DNA of 8,371 nucleotides, taken from NCBI GenBank assembly GCA_005885115.1, contig VAXX01000167.1, positions 1-8,371 on the forward strand, given 5' to 3'. The translations under genes were made by a program, and so were the position numbers. This document shows, in pieces, positions 6,680 to 8,371 of this stretch (the stretch's first letter is position 1; the number at the start of each line of letters is the position of its first letter). The DNA comes from Actinomycetota bacterium (GTDB taxonomy: Bacteria > Actinomycetota > Actinomycetes > Mycobacteriales > Micromonosporaceae). The notes under the pieces were generated by a model. It ran no database searches and was not told the origin of the DNA. It worked only from the letters and a program-made list of their open reading frames with translations.

Positions 6680-7348
6680 CTACTGGCCCAGCCAGCCGGG
6701 GCGGACCAGGCCGGCCTCGTACGCGAACACGACCAACTGCGCCCGGTCCCGGGCGCCGAGCTTGACCATCGCACGGCTGACGTGGGTCTTCGCGGTGGCC
6801 GGGCTGACCACCAGCCGTTCGGCGATCTCGTCGTTGGACAGGCCGGCACCGACCAGCGCCATCACCTCGCGCTCCCGGTCGGTGAGCCCGGACAGTTCGG
6901 TCGGCGGGTGCGGGGCGCGGGCCTGCGCGGCGTACTGGGCGATCAACCGGCGGGTCACGCCCGGCGAGAGCAGCGCGTCGCCGCTGGCTACCGCGCGTGT
7001 ACCGAGCAGCAGGTCGACCGGGTCGGTGTCCTTGACGAGGAAGCCGCTGGCCCCGACCCGCAGCGCCTCGAAGACGTACTCGTCCAGGTCGAACGTGGTC
7101 AGGATGACGATCCGGGTCGCCGCCAGCGCCGGGTCGGCGGCGATCCGCCGGGTCGCCTCCAGCCCGTCCAGGCCCGGCATCCGGATGTCCATGAGGATCA
7201 CGTCGGGGCGCTCCCGGGCGGCCAGCCGGACCGCCTCGGCGCCGTCGCTGGCCTCGGCCACCACCCGGATGTCATCCTGCGCGTCCAGCAACGCCCGGAA
7301 CCCGGCGCGCAGCAGCGCCTGGTCGTCGGCGATCACGACGGTGATCAT
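6680..7348 (-). CDS. NarL/FixJ-family DNA-binding response regulator
   Basis: 222 residues, complete. The N-terminal receiver domain (about 1-120) has acidic residues D8 and D9, the phospho-acceptor D54 in MDIRMPGLDG, T84 and K106, all in their usual places. A short Pro-rich linker (143-153) leads to a LuxR/NarL helix-turn-helix (about 154-215) with LTDREREVMALVGAGLSNDE and SPATAKTHVSRAMVKLGARDR. It should be a transcription factor activated by phosphorylation from the kinase encoded just upstream. The start ATG at 7348 overlaps the kinase stop as ATGA. Upstream extension of the frame into the kinase gene is a high-GC artefact. Its target genes are not visible here. Confidence 0.96.
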   Translation of the reverse strand: MITVVIADDQALLRAGFRALLDAQDDIRVVAEASDGAEAVRLAARERPDVILMDIRMPGLDGLEATRRIAADPALAATRIVILTTFDLDEYVFEALRVGASGFLVKDTDPVDLLLGTRAVASGDALLSPGVTRRLIAQYAAQARAPHPPTELSGLTDREREVMALVGAGLSNDEIAERLVVSPATAKTHVSRAMVKLGARDRAQLVVFAYEAGLVRPGWLGQ

Positions 7349-8371
7349 CGCAGCGGCAACCTCGCCTCCACCAGAAAGCCGCCGCCGTCGGCGGGGCCGG
7401 CGGTGAGGGTACCGCCGAGAGCGGCCGCCCGGGCCCGCATACCGGCGATCCCGTTGCCGTCCTCGGCCACCCCACCGATCCCGTCGTCGGCCACCCGTAC
7501 GGTCAGCGCGTCCGGCCCGTACCCGATGGTGACCCGCGCCGACGCCGCCGGTCCCGCGTGCCGGCGGACGTTGGTCAGCGCCTCCTGGGCGATCCGGTAC
7601 GCCGCCCGGTCCACCTCGGCCGGCAGCTCCCGCGGTTCCCCGAGCACCGACGCGCTCGCCCCGGCGTCCTCGACCAGCGTCGACAGGTTGGCCAGGCCCG
7701 GTGCCGGGGTACGCGGCGCCTGCTCGTCCTCGGCGCGCAGCACACCCAGCACCGACCGGACCTCGCGCAGCGCCTCGGCACTGGCCTGCCGGATCGCGAC
7801 GAGGGCGGTACGCGCCTGCTCGGGCTGCTCGTCCATCAGGTGCAGCCCGACACCGGCCTGGACGTTGATCAGGGACAGGTGGTGCCCGAGGACGTCGTGC
7901 AGTTCCCGCGCGATCCGTAGCCGCTCCTCGCTGGCCTGGCGGCGCTGCTGCTCGGCGCGTACCCGGGCCTGCTCGGCGCGGGTACGCCCGAGCTCGGCCA
8001 GGTACCGGGACTGGACCCGGGCCGCCTCGCCGAGCAGCAGGACGGCCCCGGTCGTGAGCAGCGTCAGCACGCTGTCCCCGAGCCCCGGGCTGTGCAGGTG
8101 CAGCGCCGGTACCCGACCGAGCCCGACCAGCAGCAGGTAGCCGGTGCCGGTCAGGGCCCACACCGCCCGGCGGTACCCGGCCCGCAGCGCCCCCAGCACG
8201 GCGACCAGCGGCGCGACCACCACCGGCCCGTACGGGTAGCCCAGCAGCAGGTACGCCACCGTGGCCGCGATCGTCACGGCCACCACCGGCACCCGGTACC
8301 GGTGCCGGACCAGCAACGCGACCGGCCCGACCAGCAGCAGCGCGTACCCGAGCGGGTCCAGGTGCCGGACC
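7345..8371 (-). CDS. Membrane sensor histidine kinase (HisKA_3), N-terminus cut by window edge
   Basis: Partner kinase of the response regulator. The visible part is about 342 residues, with codons open to 8370. A TTG at 8316 is not needed as a start, because the frame continues upstream with more kinase-like sequence (LDPLGYALLLVGPVALL), so the true start lies beyond the right edge. About five hydrophobic segments are followed by a charged helix rich in R/E/Q (linker or coiled coil), then the HisKA_3 dimerisation motif RIARELHDVLGHHLSL with the phospho-acceptor His at 7897-7899. The HATPase domain shows an N-box-like QEALTNVRRHAG, G1 VADDGIGG and G2-like NGIAGMRARAAALGG, and the protein ends ARLPLR. 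No extracellular sensing domain is visible, so the signal is probably sensed in or near the membrane. ATGA overlap with the regulator suggests coupled translation. Confidence 0.96.
   Translation of the reverse strand, partial: VRHLDPLGYALLLVGPVALLVRHRYRVPVVAVTIAATVAYLLLGYPYGPVVVAPLVAVLGALRAGYRRAVWALTGTGYLLLVGLGRVPALHLHSPGLGDSVLTLLTTGAVLLLGEAARVQSRYLAELGRTRAEQARVRAEQQRRQASEERLRIARELHDVLGHHLSLINVQAGVGLHLMDEQPEQARTALVAIRQASAEALREVRSVLGVLRAEDEQAPRTPAPGLANLSTLVEDAGASASVLGEPRELPAEVDRAAYRIAQEALTNVRRHAGPAASARVTIGYGPDALTVRVADDGIGGVAEDGNGIAGMRARAAALGGTLTAGPADGGGFLVEARLPLR

Noticed and set aside
6782..8140. 452-codon plus-strand frame opposite the two-component genes
   Set aside because: Antisense to two genes with unmistakable receiver, DNA-binding and histidine-kinase motifs; the translation is low-complexity.
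7349..8161. Extension of the response-regulator frame upstream to 8161
   Set aside because: Sequence before the ATG at 7348 is the kinase gene in a shifted frame; the receiver domain begins exactly at MITVVIADD.
1..8371. A defence island, secondary-metabolite cluster, prophage, CRISPR array or mobile element
   Set aside because: No nuclease/effector sets, synthases, phage structural genes, regular direct repeats, integrase or transposase were seen in any frame.

Overview
The window is about 70% or more G+C, with strong G/C bias at third codon positions, GTG/TTG starts and very short gaps. This points to an actinobacterium. The Streptomyces-type secreted phospholipase A2, the NarL-type two-component pair and the frequent GTAC tetranucleotide suggest Micromonosporaceae or a relative, but that placement is inference. 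No tRNA, rRNA, CRISPR array, insertion sequence or transposase was seen, and no stretch over about 100 bases lacks a gene.

Left block, minus strand, reading from 4635 down to 1: secreted phospholipase A2 (4114-4635), P-loop nucleoside/sugar-kinase-like protein (3443-4096), zinc-dependent glucose 1-dehydrogenase-like protein (2354-3394), and a large GH63/MGH1-like glucosidase (1-2357) that runs off the left edge. Gaps are 17 and 48 nt, then a 4-nt ATGA overlap. The last two genes look like a translationally coupled pair: one would release glucose from an unidentified glucoside, and the other would oxidise it. Whether the lipase and kinase belong to the same unit is unclear.

Middle block, plus strand: after a 101-bp divergent intergenic region comes a membrane protein with a potassium-channel-like pore (4737-5831; filter-like TLGYA and a long cytosolic tail). 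A hairpin follows, then a single-pass membrane protein (5914-6633) with disordered proline-rich segments on both sides of the membrane and a small extracellular four-cysteine domain. Neither can be given a definite function.

Right block, minus strand, convergent with the middle block: an ATGA-coupled pair made of a NarL/FixJ response regulator (6680-7348) and a membrane-bound HisKA_3 histidine kinase (7345 to the right edge, N-terminus outside the window). No target operon is visible.

I found no clear multi-gene system of a new type. The best leads are the channel-like protein with a non-canonical filter, the glucosidase-dehydrogenase coupling, a long inverted repeat inside the glucosidase gene, and the GTAC excess.
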